DNA of 64,000 nt from Thermalbibacter longus. Lineage in GTDB: Bacteria > Chloroflexota > Chloroflexia > Thermomicrobiales > Thermomicrobiaceae. A program made the position numbers and the translations under genes. This document shows positions 24,725 through 33,082 of the stretch, piece by piece. The notes beneath the pieces are model-generated. The model saw nothing but the letters and a program-made list of their open reading frames with translations, searched no databases and was not told the origin of the DNA. The stretch's first letter is position 1; each line of letters begins with the position of its first letter. The stretch is from NCBI RefSeq assembly GCF_023806485.1, contig NZ_JAMSLR010000007.1:62001-126000 (forward strand), given 5' to 3'.

Positions 24725-25984
24725 TCAGTCACCGGGCAAGAGCGTGCTCTGGGACTCCTTGGCGGGTTCGACCCGTCGCTCTCCCGGCATGCGGAGGCCA
24801 CGGAGCAGCGCGAAGAGCGCCAGATCGTACACGCTCTTGAGGAGGCCTGCCGCGACCAGCGCGAGGCCCGAGACCGGGTTACTCCAGACGAGCCCAGCGG
24901 CTGCCGGGGCGATCGCTGATCCGGCGGTGCGAGCGGCGGCGGCTAACCCGGCGGCCGCCGCTCGCTCATCCGGCTCGACGAGCGAGAGCAGGAGCGCCTG
25001 GCACGGCGGCACGTCGAGCGTCGCCGTCAGATGCCGAATAACGAAGAGAGTCGCTGCCAGCTCGACGCTCGGCATAAGCGGCACGAGCATCAGGATCAGG
25101 TTAGCCGGCAGGTGGGTGAACACCATGGTGTTGACAGGGCCGAATCGCCGGGTCAGCGGGGCGGCGAGCAGCAGCGAGCCGGCCATCAGGAACTGCGCGA
25201 GGGAGAACATCATCCCCAGGGTGGCGGTCGAGGCACCGAACTTCTCCGCGAACCAGTAGGCGACTGCGCTCTGAACCGCCAGCCCTCCGGCGAAGGCGTC
25301 CACGGCGAAGAGCGCGGAGAGCGTCAGGATGAGCCGCCGCGAGCGGTGCAGTCCCAGGAGCGACAGGCCGCCGGCCTGCACGCGAGGCGGCGGCTCGATC
25401 GTCGCCGGCAGGCGGCTGAGCACTGCCAGGAGCAGCAAGCCGATGGCGGCTGCGCCGAGGAACACGGTCCGGTAGGCATCCGACCCGGTCATGCCCAGGG
25501 ACTCGGGTGCCGAGGCTGCCAGCGCCCCGATCCCGCTGCCGAGCATGCTGACAAGCGTGTGAGCAGCGAGGAGACCTGTCCGCTGCTCGGCGCGGGTCGC
25601 TTCGGCCAGCGCGGCCTGCTCGAGCGAGAGCGCCGGGCCGGTATCGTAACCGGTCGGGCCGAGTGCCCCGACGAGCGCCGCTGCGAGCAACAAGGCCGGC
25701 AAGCTGCTGATGGCGAACACGAGACTGGCCACGACCAGCGCCAGTGTCGCCACCATCAGCAATCGCCGGCGGCCCAGCCGGTCGGCCAGCAAGCCGAAGA
25801 GTGCCGAACTGGCAGCGCCGCCAGCTAGCATCACGGTAAAGACCCCGCCGACGGCCACCGGCTCGAAGCCGAGCGCGCTCAGGTGCAGGCCGAGCACGAC
25901 GGCCACCGCGCCGAGCGCCACGTGCCGGAGCCCGGCCGCAAGGAGCAGCAGCCAGACTGGCCTCGGCCAGCCCCAGCCGAACAC
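24725..25984 (-). CDS. MFS transporter (12 TM)
   Basis: This 419-residue inner-membrane transporter of the MFS is probably an exporter. Its first segments read LLLLAAGLRHVALGAVAVVLGLHL and then the loop 2-3 signature LFGLLADRLGRRRLLMVATL. Later come GALGPTGYDTGPALSLEQAALAEAT and, in the second half, LAAPLTRRFGPVNTMVFTHL and DVPPCQALLLSLVEPDERAAAAGLA. The frame starts with GTG at 25984 with CAGGGAA upstream. It is convergent with the GYD gene. Its substrate is unknown. Its upstream 200 bases (25985-26185) hold no other gene. Confidence 0.87.
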   Translation of the reverse strand: MFGWGWPRPVWLLLLAAGLRHVALGAVAVVLGLHLSALGFEPVAVGGVFTVMLAGGAASSALFGLLADRLGRRRLLMVATLALVVASLVFAISSLPALLLAAALVGALGPTGYDTGPALSLEQAALAEATRAEQRTGLLAAHTLVSMLGSGIGALAASAPESLGMTGSDAYRTVFLGAAAIGLLLLAVLSRLPATIEPPPRVQAGGLSLLGLHRSRRLILTLSALFAVDAFAGGLAVQSAVAYWFAEKFGASTATLGMMFSLAQFLMAGSLLLAAPLTRRFGPVNTMVFTHLPANLILMLVPLMPSVELAATLFVIRHLTATLDVPPCQALLLSLVEPDERAAAAGLAAAARTAGSAIAPAAAGLVWSNPVSGLALVAAGLLKSVYDLALFALLRGLRMPGERRVEPAKESQSTLLPGD

Positions 25985-26185
25985 GGCTTCCCTGTTCTTC
26001 CCCCTAATCCTGCTGGCCCGGGCTCCTTACAGGGCGCACACCGGCGAGGATTCGTCCGCCGGTGCTCGAGGAGCCGACGGCGATGATACGCTGACTGGGG
26101 CCCGCCTCCAGATACTGCCGCTCCCCGTCGGGCGGCGGCTCCCCTTGGCTGTCGCAACTGTGGTGCCGGAGCTCGAGGCGTTGCC

Positions 26186-26524
26186 TTACTTTCGCGCCCG
26201 CGCCTGCACGATGGCCCGGATCACCAGCAGCATGGCGATCGCCACGAGCTGCCCGCCGAGGATGATCCGGTTGACGTCCAGCGCCGGCTGCCAGGTGACT
26301 TGACCACCTTTGATAATGTACACGCCAGCCGGCCGCGCGCTCACGCCGAAGCCGCCTCCCCAGCCCCGCCCCTGCGCTTCACCCTCGCCGCTCCCACCCC
26401 CGGCGCCGCCGGAGATCTTCGCCACCGGGATGATGGTCACGCCGTCCCGCTCGTACGGATCGCCGAAGACCCGCTTCACGCTCATCGCGTCCTGTGCCTG
26501 GGCCAGAAGCTCGCGAATGTCCAT
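26186..26524 (-). CDS. YtfJ/GerW-like protein
   Basis: This 112-residue protein matches the GerW/YtfJ family, in which Bacillus members sit in the spore interior. The family core is present: MDIRELLAQAQDAMSVKRVFGDPYERDGVTIIPVAKISGGAG, a Gly-rich middle (GEGEAQGRGWGGGFGVSARPAGVY) and a hydrophobic end AIAMLLVIRAIVQARARK that may be a membrane segment. The ATG at 26524 has a GAGGG site. Homologs occur in non-sporulating bacteria, so no sporulation role is implied. A PspC gene lies upstream on the same strand after 51 bases. Confidence 0.85.
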   Translation of the reverse strand: MDIRELLAQAQDAMSVKRVFGDPYERDGVTIIPVAKISGGAGGGSGEGEAQGRGWGGGFGVSARPAGVYIIKGGQVTWQPALDVNRIILGGQLVAIAMLLVIRAIVQARARK

Positions 26525-26575
26525 GACTGCCCTCCCTGTCGTGTCCTCGCTGCCCGAGTCTACGGGCCGGACCGC

Positions 26576-26776
26576 CTATTCCTCCGGCTCGAGCGGGATG
26601 ATGATCCAGAGGATCACGTAGGGAACCACCCCGGGTAGCCCGCCGGGAATGAAGAGCAGGATCCAGATGAAGCGCACCAGCCAGACGGGCACGCCGAACC
26701 GCTCGGCCAGGCCGCCCGCCACCCCGGCGATGATGCGGTGACGCCGTGAGCGGTAGAGCCCTCGCTGTGTAGCCAT
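26576..26776 (-). CDS. PspC-domain membrane protein (66 aa)
   Basis: This short inner-membrane protein carries the PspC domain, which in phage-shock systems helps sense membrane stress. It begins GLYRSRRHRIIAGVAGGLAERFGVP, the family start, followed by one long or two short membrane segments (WLVRFIWILLFIPGG, VVPYVILWIIIPLE). The 66-residue length fits stand-alone PspC proteins. The ATG at 26776 has GGAGGAAGCG upstream. It sits between the DapA-like gene (end 26793) and the YtfJ-like gene on the same strand, and may be cotranscribed with both. Confidence 0.88.
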   Translation of the reverse strand: MATQRGLYRSRRHRIIAGVAGGLAERFGVPVWLVRFIWILLFIPGGLPGVVPYVILWIIIPLEPEE

Positions 26777-26792
26777 CGCTTCCTCCATTCTT

Positions 26793-27707
26793 CTACCGGG
26801 CGACGGTGCCATGCAGCAGCGGTTCGATCTCCGAGAGGAGCGCGTCCAGCTCGCGGAGATCGAACGCGTCGAGCGGGTTGCCGGCCACGCTGCGCAGGTA
26901 GTTCGTCCGGATGACGCCCCAGCGCCGCAGCACCTCCTTGTACATGGCGACACCGTGCAGGGCCTCGTAGTTCAAGAGCGGGAGCAACCGGGCGTGCAGG
27001 TCGCGGGCCGTGCGCTCGTCGCCTGCCTCCAACGCCTCCCAGATCCGGACATGCACATCAGCCATCTGGCAAGCCGGCATCGTCCCGCAGGCACCGCGCC
27101 GGTACTCGTCCAGCAGGTAGCGCCCGCCGATGCCTCCCATCACGCCCTGGAGACGCTGCCCGGCCTGCTCCAGCAGGGCTGAGATCGCCCGCCCCGGCGG
27201 CAGCGTCTCCTCCTTCACGTACCAGGCGTGGTCGATCTCGCTGACGAGCCGCGCGATGAACTCCGGCCCCAGGCGCGTGCCGAGCGGGGCATCGTGGTTC
27301 TGGATGAAGATCGGGATCGCGACGGCCTCGGCGAGCGCCCGGTAGTAGTCCCAGAGCGCGGCCGGCGGAACCGGTCGGGCGTGGGGAGGCATCGCCATCA
27401 CCGCGCTCGCCCCGATCTGCTGCGCATGCCGGGCCAGCTCCACCGCCGCCTGCGCGCTTCCCGCGGTCACGCCGACGACGGTCGGCACGCGCCCGGCGAC
27501 CTCCTCCACCATGATCCGGGCGAAGCGACGGCGCTCCTCGTCGGTGAGCGTCCAGAACTCGGAGGCGTTGGCCGGGCCGACGACCCCGTGCACCCCAGCA
27601 TCCAGGCAGAAGCGGATCTGCCGGCGCAGGCTCTCCTCGTCGAGCGCCCCACCCTCGTCGAATGGAGTACAGAGGATCACATACACGCCGCGCATCTGCG
27701 ATGCCAT
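26793..27707 (-). CDS. Non-canonical dihydrodipicolinate synthase (DapA) family lyase
   Basis: This 304-residue TIM-barrel protein belongs to the DapA/N-acetylneuraminate lyase family, which forms a lysine Schiff base. The lysine is in AWYVKEETLPPGRAI. The usual GTTGE motif reads VGPANASEFWTLTDEERR, and the Tyr-containing YNxP motif reads IFIQNHDAPLG, so the catalytic tyrosine is absent. It is therefore unlikely to make dihydrodipicolinate, and may act on another keto acid or as a dehydratase. The ATG at 27707 has GGAAGGAGGATC upstream. It lies 79 bases after the LutB-LutA fusion gene on the same strand. Confidence 0.85.
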   Translation of the reverse strand: MASQMRGVYVILCTPFDEGGALDEESLRRQIRFCLDAGVHGVVGPANASEFWTLTDEERRRFARIMVEEVAGRVPTVVGVTAGSAQAAVELARHAQQIGASAVMAMPPHARPVPPAALWDYYRALAEAVAIPIFIQNHDAPLGTRLGPEFIARLVSEIDHAWYVKEETLPPGRAISALLEQAGQRLQGVMGGIGGRYLLDEYRRGACGTMPACQMADVHVRIWEALEAGDERTARDLHARLLPLLNYEALHGVAMYKEVLRRWGVIRTNYLRSVAGNPLDAFDLRELDALLSEIEPLLHGTVAR

Positions 27708-27786
27708 CGGATCCTCCTTCCCCTTCAGCGGATACCCCTGCCCCGAAGCACGCAGCCCAATCCAGCGAACGGCCGTGCAGCGTTCT

Positions 27787-30057
27787 TCAACCGGGGAAGT
27801 TACCTCGTACCGGCGCGGAGCTCTCGACGGTTTCACCCACCTCAACCAGCTCACCCAGGCGCTCGGCGATCAGTTCCGCCAGGTGCAGCGCTCGCAGCGC
27901 GCTCCCCCGCGCATGCAGCCCGCCACGGATCTGCATCAGGCAGCCCGGGTTATCGGCGACGATCAGATCGGCCCCAGTCTGCGTCGCGTTCTCCAGCTTG
28001 CGGGAGAGGATCGCCGCGGAGAGCTGCGGGTAGTCCACCGAGAACGAGCCGCCGAATCCGCAGCAGACGCTCGACTCGCGCATCTCGACCAGCTCGCAGC
28101 CCAGCACCTCGGTCAGGAGCCGGCGCGGCGCCGTATCGATCCCGAGCGCGTTGTGCGACTGGCAGGCGTCGTGATACGTCACCCGAGGGCCCGGCCGGGT
28201 CCACCGCTGCGGCCCGAGGGCTGCTATCCGGTCCAGGAAGGTCGTAAAGTCGATCAGTCGCTCCGCCTGCCGGGTCGCCCGCTCTCGCCATTCGGGTTCC
28301 GTGCGGAACAGATGCTGGTAGTCCTGCGCCACCGCCGCCAGGCAGCTCGTCGAATTGGTTACGACCCAGTCAGCTTCGGTCGCCTCCAGCATCTGGATCG
28401 TCTGCCGGGCCATGGCCCGCGCCCGCGGCCGATCACCCATGTTCGCCGCCACCAGCCCGCAGCAGTGCTGGTCGGACGGGAACACGACGCGACAGCCGCA
28501 GGCCTCGAGGACGCGCACGACCGCCTCGCCCATCTCGGGGAGCACCCGGTCGGTAAGGCAGCCAGGGAAGAACGCGACCGTTAGCCCGGCGGCGCGGCTG
28601 CCCTGGAAGCGCGGGGCGGGAGCCGGCCGCTCGTACCCGGCCCGGCCGGCCAGGTGGCGCAAGCGATCGCGCAGGGGTTTGCGCGCCGGGGCGATGAGAT
28701 GCCGCCGCTCCGTTGCCCCGTTCAAGAAGGGAGTGCGTCCGAGGTACCCTTCGCGGTCGGCCAGCGGGGCGGTCACCAGCGCGGCTAGCCGGGCCCAGCG
28801 GTCGCCACTCCCCGGTTTCGTCCAGCGCTCCAGCACCTGCTCCTTCAGCCAGGGCAGCCCCAGGCGTTCGGCCACCCGGGCGCGCACGTCGAGGATCAAC
28901 CGCGGGATCGGGATAGCCACTGGACAGACCAGCTCGCAGGCGTTGCAGGATACGCAGAGGCTCTGCGGGTCAGCGACCGGCTCCAGACCGTGATGGATCG
29001 CCGTGAGCGGCAGGCCGATCGGCCCGGTGTAGATGTGGCCGAAGAGGTGGCCGCTCACCACCTGGTACGGCGGGCAGACGTTGGAGCAGGCGCCGCAGCG
29101 GATACAGTAGAGCGTATCGACCAGCTCCGGGTCCTCGCGGGTCGCCAGCCGGCCGTTGTCGAGCAGCACGATGTGCAGCTCCTTGGGGCCGTGCGCGCCG
29201 CGCACCGGGGTCAACTCGATGTCCGATGTTCGACTCGGGCCGGTGATGAAGCTCACGCGCACGGTGAGCTTTTGGGCAGTCCCCGAGCGCGGCAGCAGCC
29301 GGAGCATGGCGGTCACGTCGTCGAGCGTGGGCACGATCTTCTCTACGCCCAGGACGGCCACGTGCACCGGCGGCAGCGTCGTCACCAGTTCGGCGTTGCC
29401 CTCGTTGGTCACGATGACAAGCGTGCCGGTCTCGGCCACGGCGGCGTTGGCGCCGGTGATGCCCATCCCCGCCTCGATGAAGAAGCGGCGCAGCTCCTGC
29501 CGGGCCACGGCCACCAGCTCCGGCGGATCGGGTGGGATCTCACGCCCGAGCAGCCGGCTGAACAGCGCGGCGATCTCCTCGCGGGACTTGTGGATCGCCG
29601 GCGCGATCAGGTGCGAGGGGTGCTCCCCAGCGAGCTGGATGATCCACTCGCCGAGGTCGGACTCGACGACTTGGATCCCAGCCTGCTCCAGCGCCAGGTT
29701 GAGCCGGATCTCCTCGGTCGCCATCGACTTGGTCTTGACCGCCAGCCGTATGCCGTGCCGCGCGGCGATGTCCCGGACGATCGCGCATGCCTCCTCCGGC
29801 GTGCCGGCCAGATACACCTGCGCTCCGACCGCCTCGGCCTCGCGGGTGAACTGCTCGATCAGCTCGGGCAACCGGGCGATGGCACTCTCCTTGCGGCGTC
29901 GCAGTTCCTGGCGCATGGCCTCGAAGTCGAGCCCGGCGAACGCCTGCGCGCGCCGCTCGCGAAAGGTCGACAGCGCCCGGTCGAGCGCGCGGGCCAGGTT
30001 CGGGTCGGCAATCGCGGCATCGAGCTCTCGCTGGAACGTCTTGCTACGGGCCGGCAT
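27787..30057 (-). CDS. LutB-LutA fusion (lactate-utilisation iron-sulfur protein)
   Basis: This 756-residue protein joins LutB and LutA parts, which with LutC oxidise L-lactate to pyruvate. Residues 1-~300 are the LUD domain (ITGANAAVAETGTLVIVTNEG, LTVRVSFITGPSRTSDIEL). Two 4Fe-4S ferredoxin motifs follow: CIRCGACSNVCPP and CVSCNACELVCPVAIP. From ~residue 460 the LutA/GlcF-like half shows CCG domains: VAFFPGCL, QHCCGLVAANMGDRPRA and VTYHDACQS, with SVCCGFGGSFSVDYP. LutC is not next to it. The ATG at 30057 follows GGGAGGGG. A palindrome at 30085-30098 may be its operator. In most genomes lutA and lutB are separate. Confidence 0.88.
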   Translation of the reverse strand: MPARSKTFQRELDAAIADPNLARALDRALSTFRERRAQAFAGLDFEAMRQELRRRKESAIARLPELIEQFTREAEAVGAQVYLAGTPEEACAIVRDIAARHGIRLAVKTKSMATEEIRLNLALEQAGIQVVESDLGEWIIQLAGEHPSHLIAPAIHKSREEIAALFSRLLGREIPPDPPELVAVARQELRRFFIEAGMGITGANAAVAETGTLVIVTNEGNAELVTTLPPVHVAVLGVEKIVPTLDDVTAMLRLLPRSGTAQKLTVRVSFITGPSRTSDIELTPVRGAHGPKELHIVLLDNGRLATREDPELVDTLYCIRCGACSNVCPPYQVVSGHLFGHIYTGPIGLPLTAIHHGLEPVADPQSLCVSCNACELVCPVAIPIPRLILDVRARVAERLGLPWLKEQVLERWTKPGSGDRWARLAALVTAPLADREGYLGRTPFLNGATERRHLIAPARKPLRDRLRHLAGRAGYERPAPAPRFQGSRAAGLTVAFFPGCLTDRVLPEMGEAVVRVLEACGCRVVFPSDQHCCGLVAANMGDRPRARAMARQTIQMLEATEADWVVTNSTSCLAAVAQDYQHLFRTEPEWRERATRQAERLIDFTTFLDRIAALGPQRWTRPGPRVTYHDACQSHNALGIDTAPRRLLTEVLGCELVEMRESSVCCGFGGSFSVDYPQLSAAILSRKLENATQTGADLIVADNPGCLMQIRGGLHARGSALRALHLAELIAERLGELVEVGETVESSAPVRGNFPG

Positions 30058-30084
30058 CGCTAGGCCCCTCCCGTTGCGGCATCA

Positions 30085-30098
30085 CGACTGGTCAGTCG
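30085..30098 (-). promoter_or_regulatory. Palindrome CGACTG-GT-CAGTCG upstream of lutBA
   Basis: A perfect 6-2-6 palindrome lies 28 bases before the lutBA start and near a TAGGAT -10-like box (30104-30109). GntR-type lactate regulators use TGGT-containing sites, so it may be an operator. Confidence 0.4.
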
Positions 30099-30298
30099 AG
30101 AGAATCCTACTCCTTCCGGAGCGTCGCAGTACACGTATACGCTCTACGGGGCAGAGCCGGACGGGCCGATAGAGAAGATGGAGAGCTCGATGCGGGGGCT
30201 CGCGCCTAACCGATCGCGGGTTGTATCGCTCGGGATATTCGAGTTGGCCGGGATCAGCCACAGCCCGCGCGCACGGCGAGCCTGGCCAGGAGAGGACC

Positions 30299-30982
30299 GT
30301 GTCTCGAGGATCTTCCACCGCACCTAAGGGGCTCAGCATTTGGCAAGCCGTGGACCTCGGAGTAATCGCCTCCGGCGAGACGCGCTGGTATCGAACGCGG
30401 GTCGAGGAGCACGACCCGGCGACTGGCGAGCTTACCGTCGGCTGGCCGATGATCCAGCTCAGCTATGTCTCGGTTCATCGTGGCGACCTGGTCTATCTGG
30501 GGGCTCCGATCGCCAGCGACGCGCTCTACGTCGTCGAGTGCCTGGTCATGCAGGCTACGCTGGAACCGCAGGCCCGGCTACGGCTGCGCCCGGCTGGGGA
30601 GTGGCACCGCATGCAGCGGCGCGAGCATGTGCGCATCGAGGTGAGCATCGTTCCGGAAAGCGTGCATCTTCTGGTATCCGAAGGCGAGCCAGAGCCGCTC
30701 TCGGCACGGATCCTGGACCTCAGCGCCGGCGGCGCTCGCCTGCGCCTCGGAAAGCCGCTCCGCGTGGGCGACCGGCTGGCACTCGCGTTCACCGTACCAG
30801 GCTGCCCGGGGCCGATCTCGACCCGCGCCGAGGTTCGGCGCTGCTGGCCGGTCGAGCATGCTGATCCTCCGCGCTGGGATGCCGGCTGCCGGTTCGAGAA
30901 CCTGGGGCAGCGCGAGACGGACCAGCTCGTGCGGTTCATCTTCACCCGCCAGCGCGAGCTGGCCCGCCAGCTCCGCGGCTAG
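30299..30982 (+). CDS. PilZ-domain protein (c-di-GMP receptor)
   Basis: This 227-residue cytoplasmic protein probably binds cyclic di-GMP. The first ~100 residues form a YcgR-N-like beta domain (SIWQAVDLGVIASGE, LVYLGAPIASDALYVV). The PilZ domain starts near residue 107 with the RxxxR motif in QRREHVRIEVSI and continues with DLSAGGARLRLGKPL (D/NxSxxG) and the later barrel strands LALAFTVPG and CRFENLGQRETDQL. The GTG at 30299 was chosen because AGGAGAGG sits 3-9 bases upstream. It stands alone, divergent from lutBA. It may brake motility or control exopolysaccharide. Confidence 0.87.
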   Translation: MSRGSSTAPKGLSIWQAVDLGVIASGETRWYRTRVEEHDPATGELTVGWPMIQLSYVSVHRGDLVYLGAPIASDALYVVECLVMQATLEPQARLRLRPAGEWHRMQRREHVRIEVSIVPESVHLLVSEGEPEPLSARILDLSAGGARLRLGKPLRVGDRLALAFTVPGCPGPISTRAEVRRCWPVEHADPPRWDAGCRFENLGQRETDQLVRFIFTRQRELARQLRG

Positions 30983-31195
30983 GGGTAGGACGACCCCATC
31001 CGCAGCGACCTGAACCGTCACTGTGGGAACCGCGCATCCACCGCAGAGTCTAGTCGTGAGCCTCCATACCGGCTTCCCCCAGTCACTGAGGCACACAGGC
31101 ACGACCGCCAGGGCAAGAGCACGTCCCCGCCCTTGCCCCTTGAGATCTGGCTCTCCAGCGCAGGTGAGTCCGGCAAGCACGCTCTGCTCTGCGGG

Positions 31196-32275
31196 TTACA
31201 TACCGTCGATGGAGAGTGCTACAGGCTCGCCGAGGAACGCCCCGTATCGCTCGAGCGCCGCCCGGAGCGCGCGCTCCTCGGCGCGGGCGAGAGGCCGGTA
31301 GAGTGAGACCGTCACCTCGATGGATCGCCCCCGATTCTCACGCCAGCGTCCCACCATGCGGCCATTGAGCAGGATGACTCGAAGGAACGCTCCTCGATCC
31401 GTCACGAAGCCCGCGCGTTCCGGGCCCGAGAGAACGTCCCGGCTCTCGCTGTAGGCGATCACGATCTCGTCATACACGTGGACGAGGTTGGCTGCCGGGG
31501 AGGGCGGCGCCTCGCTGGCCGCTGCGGGGTCGAACCAGTAGGTCCGGCCGTCGACCTCGACCCGCTCGAGCTCGCCAGCGACTGCCTCGAGTCCTCGTCG
31601 CCCTTCGGCTGCGGTGAGGCTGGACCACTGTAGAAAGTCTCTCAAGGTCGCCGGGCCCCGGCTGGCGAAGTATCGGCGGGCGAGGAGCGCGAGCGCTTCA
31701 TCCCGGCTCACGGCAGGCCCGGGCGGAACCCGCGCATCGAAGGCCGCGTAGGTATGCTGCTTCCCCCTCCGCGGGCCGCTGACGAGCACCCCGTCGAGCT
31801 CGGCCAGCATCAGCAAATGGGGCAGGCGCTGGCCAGCGGGATCGATACCTGCCCACTTGAGGGCATGGGCAAGCTCCTCACGGGTCTGTGGGTGCTCAGC
31901 CACCGCCCGCTCGAACGCCCGGTTCGCCCGCCGGCGAACCTCTGCGTCGAGCCCGAGCTCCCGGTGCCGCGAGGCCATCCGGCTGAGGATCCTCGGCGCG
32001 GTGAGGCCGAGCAGCCAGCGGAGATCCTCAGGGTGGACGAAGTGCCAGGTGGGCCGGAGGACGTGGGTACGGAGGATCCGGCCTTCTGTGAACGCCCGCT
32101 CTACGTCGTGGTCCGTCGCCGCTCCGGCTCGCTGCCCTATTGCCCACTTCGCTGGCGCGAAGTCCTGGGCTTGCATCGCTACGAGCCGTCGGACCACGTC
32201 CTCGGGCCGCTCTTCCCGGCGTCCCCAGAGCCCCTGCGCCAGCATCCTGCGCTGTGCAATCGCTTCCACATTCAC
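31196..32275 (-). CDS. AlkZ/YcaQ-like winged-helix DNA glycosylase family protein
   Basis: This 359-residue protein matches the HTH_42 (AlkZ-like) family, whose characterised members unhook crosslinked or alkylated bases. It starts VRRLVAMQAQDFAPAKWAIGQR near residue 30, in which Q-A-Q is the catalytic QxQ/QxD position, then VLRPTWHFVHPEDLRWLLGL. The wHTH tandem continues with ASRGPATLRDFLQWSSLT and the C-terminal strand-rich part ends VALSIDGM. The GTG at 32275 has AGAGGG upstream. No secondary-metabolite gene is adjacent, so a resistance role is not suggested. Substrate specificity is unknown. Confidence 0.82.
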   Translation of the reverse strand: MNVEAIAQRRMLAQGLWGRREERPEDVVRRLVAMQAQDFAPAKWAIGQRAGAATDHDVERAFTEGRILRTHVLRPTWHFVHPEDLRWLLGLTAPRILSRMASRHRELGLDAEVRRRANRAFERAVAEHPQTREELAHALKWAGIDPAGQRLPHLLMLAELDGVLVSGPRRGKQHTYAAFDARVPPGPAVSRDEALALLARRYFASRGPATLRDFLQWSSLTAAEGRRGLEAVAGELERVEVDGRTYWFDPAAASEAPPSPAANLVHVYDEIVIAYSESRDVLSGPERAGFVTDRGAFLRVILLNGRMVGRWRENRGRSIEVTVSLYRPLARAEERALRAALERYGAFLGEPVALSIDGM

Positions 32276-32485
32276 GGCATATGACCCTCTGGGCCGGCGA
32301 TGAGCCGGCGAGCGCTCAATCCGCAGCGCACCTCGGACATCGCCGAACCAGCCACCCGGCTTCCGGACAGCGCGCGAAACCGTGTACCCGACACCGCCAG
32401 CTTCCGGTTGCCGACCAGCACAGTCCGCTCCTCGAGCACCTCGGTACGCCTGGGCGTCCCCACAACATCTGCCAGGAGAACCCCC

Positions 32486-32926
32486 TCAGCCGAGCTCTTC
32501 GGCGAGCGCGACGATGATGCCCTCAGGGCCGCGAACGTAGCAGAGCCGGTATGTGTCATCGTATTGAACGACCTCGCCCATGAGTTTAGCCCCATGTGGG
32601 CGCAAACGCTCGAGGACATCCTCGATATCGTCGACGACGAACATGATGCGACGTATGCCCAGGGTGTTCACTGGCGCGTACGTCGGCTCAGGTTTGACCG
32701 CTGCGGGCGTGTGGAACTTGTCCAGCTCGATCCGAGCTCGGCCGTCCGTGGTCCGCATCATCACGATCTCGGATCGAACGTTCTCGAGCCGAACAATTCG
32801 GTCCACCCATGATCCCTCCACCGTCATCTGGCCCTCCAGCTCCATACCCAGGTCAACGAAGAACGCTTTTGCAGCCTCGAGGTCGTCGACCACGATGAGA
32901 ACGTTGTCCATGCGTTTTAGCGTCAT
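32486..32926 (-). CDS. VOC family protein (glyoxalase-like)
   Basis: This 146-residue one-module protein of the vicinal oxygen chelate superfamily should bind a divalent metal. The first part is MTLKRMDNVLIVVDDLEAAKAFFVDLGMELEG, with IELDKFHTPAAVKPEP in the middle and IRRIMFVVDDIEDVLERLRPHG, then RLCYVRGPEGIIVALAEELG with the C-terminal glutamate typical of a metal ligand. The first-strand His is replaced (MDNVLIVV), so the metal site is not complete in the classic form. The ATG at 32926 has GGGACGGAAG upstream. The gap 32276-32485 has no supported gene. Confidence 0.82.
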   Translation of the reverse strand: MTLKRMDNVLIVVDDLEAAKAFFVDLGMELEGQMTVEGSWVDRIVRLENVRSEIVMMRTTDGRARIELDKFHTPAAVKPEPTYAPVNTLGIRRIMFVVDDIEDVLERLRPHGAKLMGEVVQYDDTYRLCYVRGPEGIIVALAEELG

Positions 32927-33082
32927 GCTCTTCCGTCCCTCACCTCACTGTGGATGTCCCGCGCTCGTCTCCGTTAGACTGCGGACACGCATCTGTTTCC
33001 GAACGATCCCGGACTTCCGTCCGGGGGTGGGAACCTCGCTGAGGCATCGGAAACCGGCAGCGCGGTCTGACGGTCCTGCGGT

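Noticed and set aside
25134-25139. TTGACA inside the MFS gene at about 25134
   Set aside because: No -10 box at the right distance and it lies in coding sequence.
32272-32619. Minus-strand frame with VLLADVVGTPRRTEVLEERT
   Set aside because: Overlaps the VOC gene in a different frame and has no start signal; reads like a shadow.
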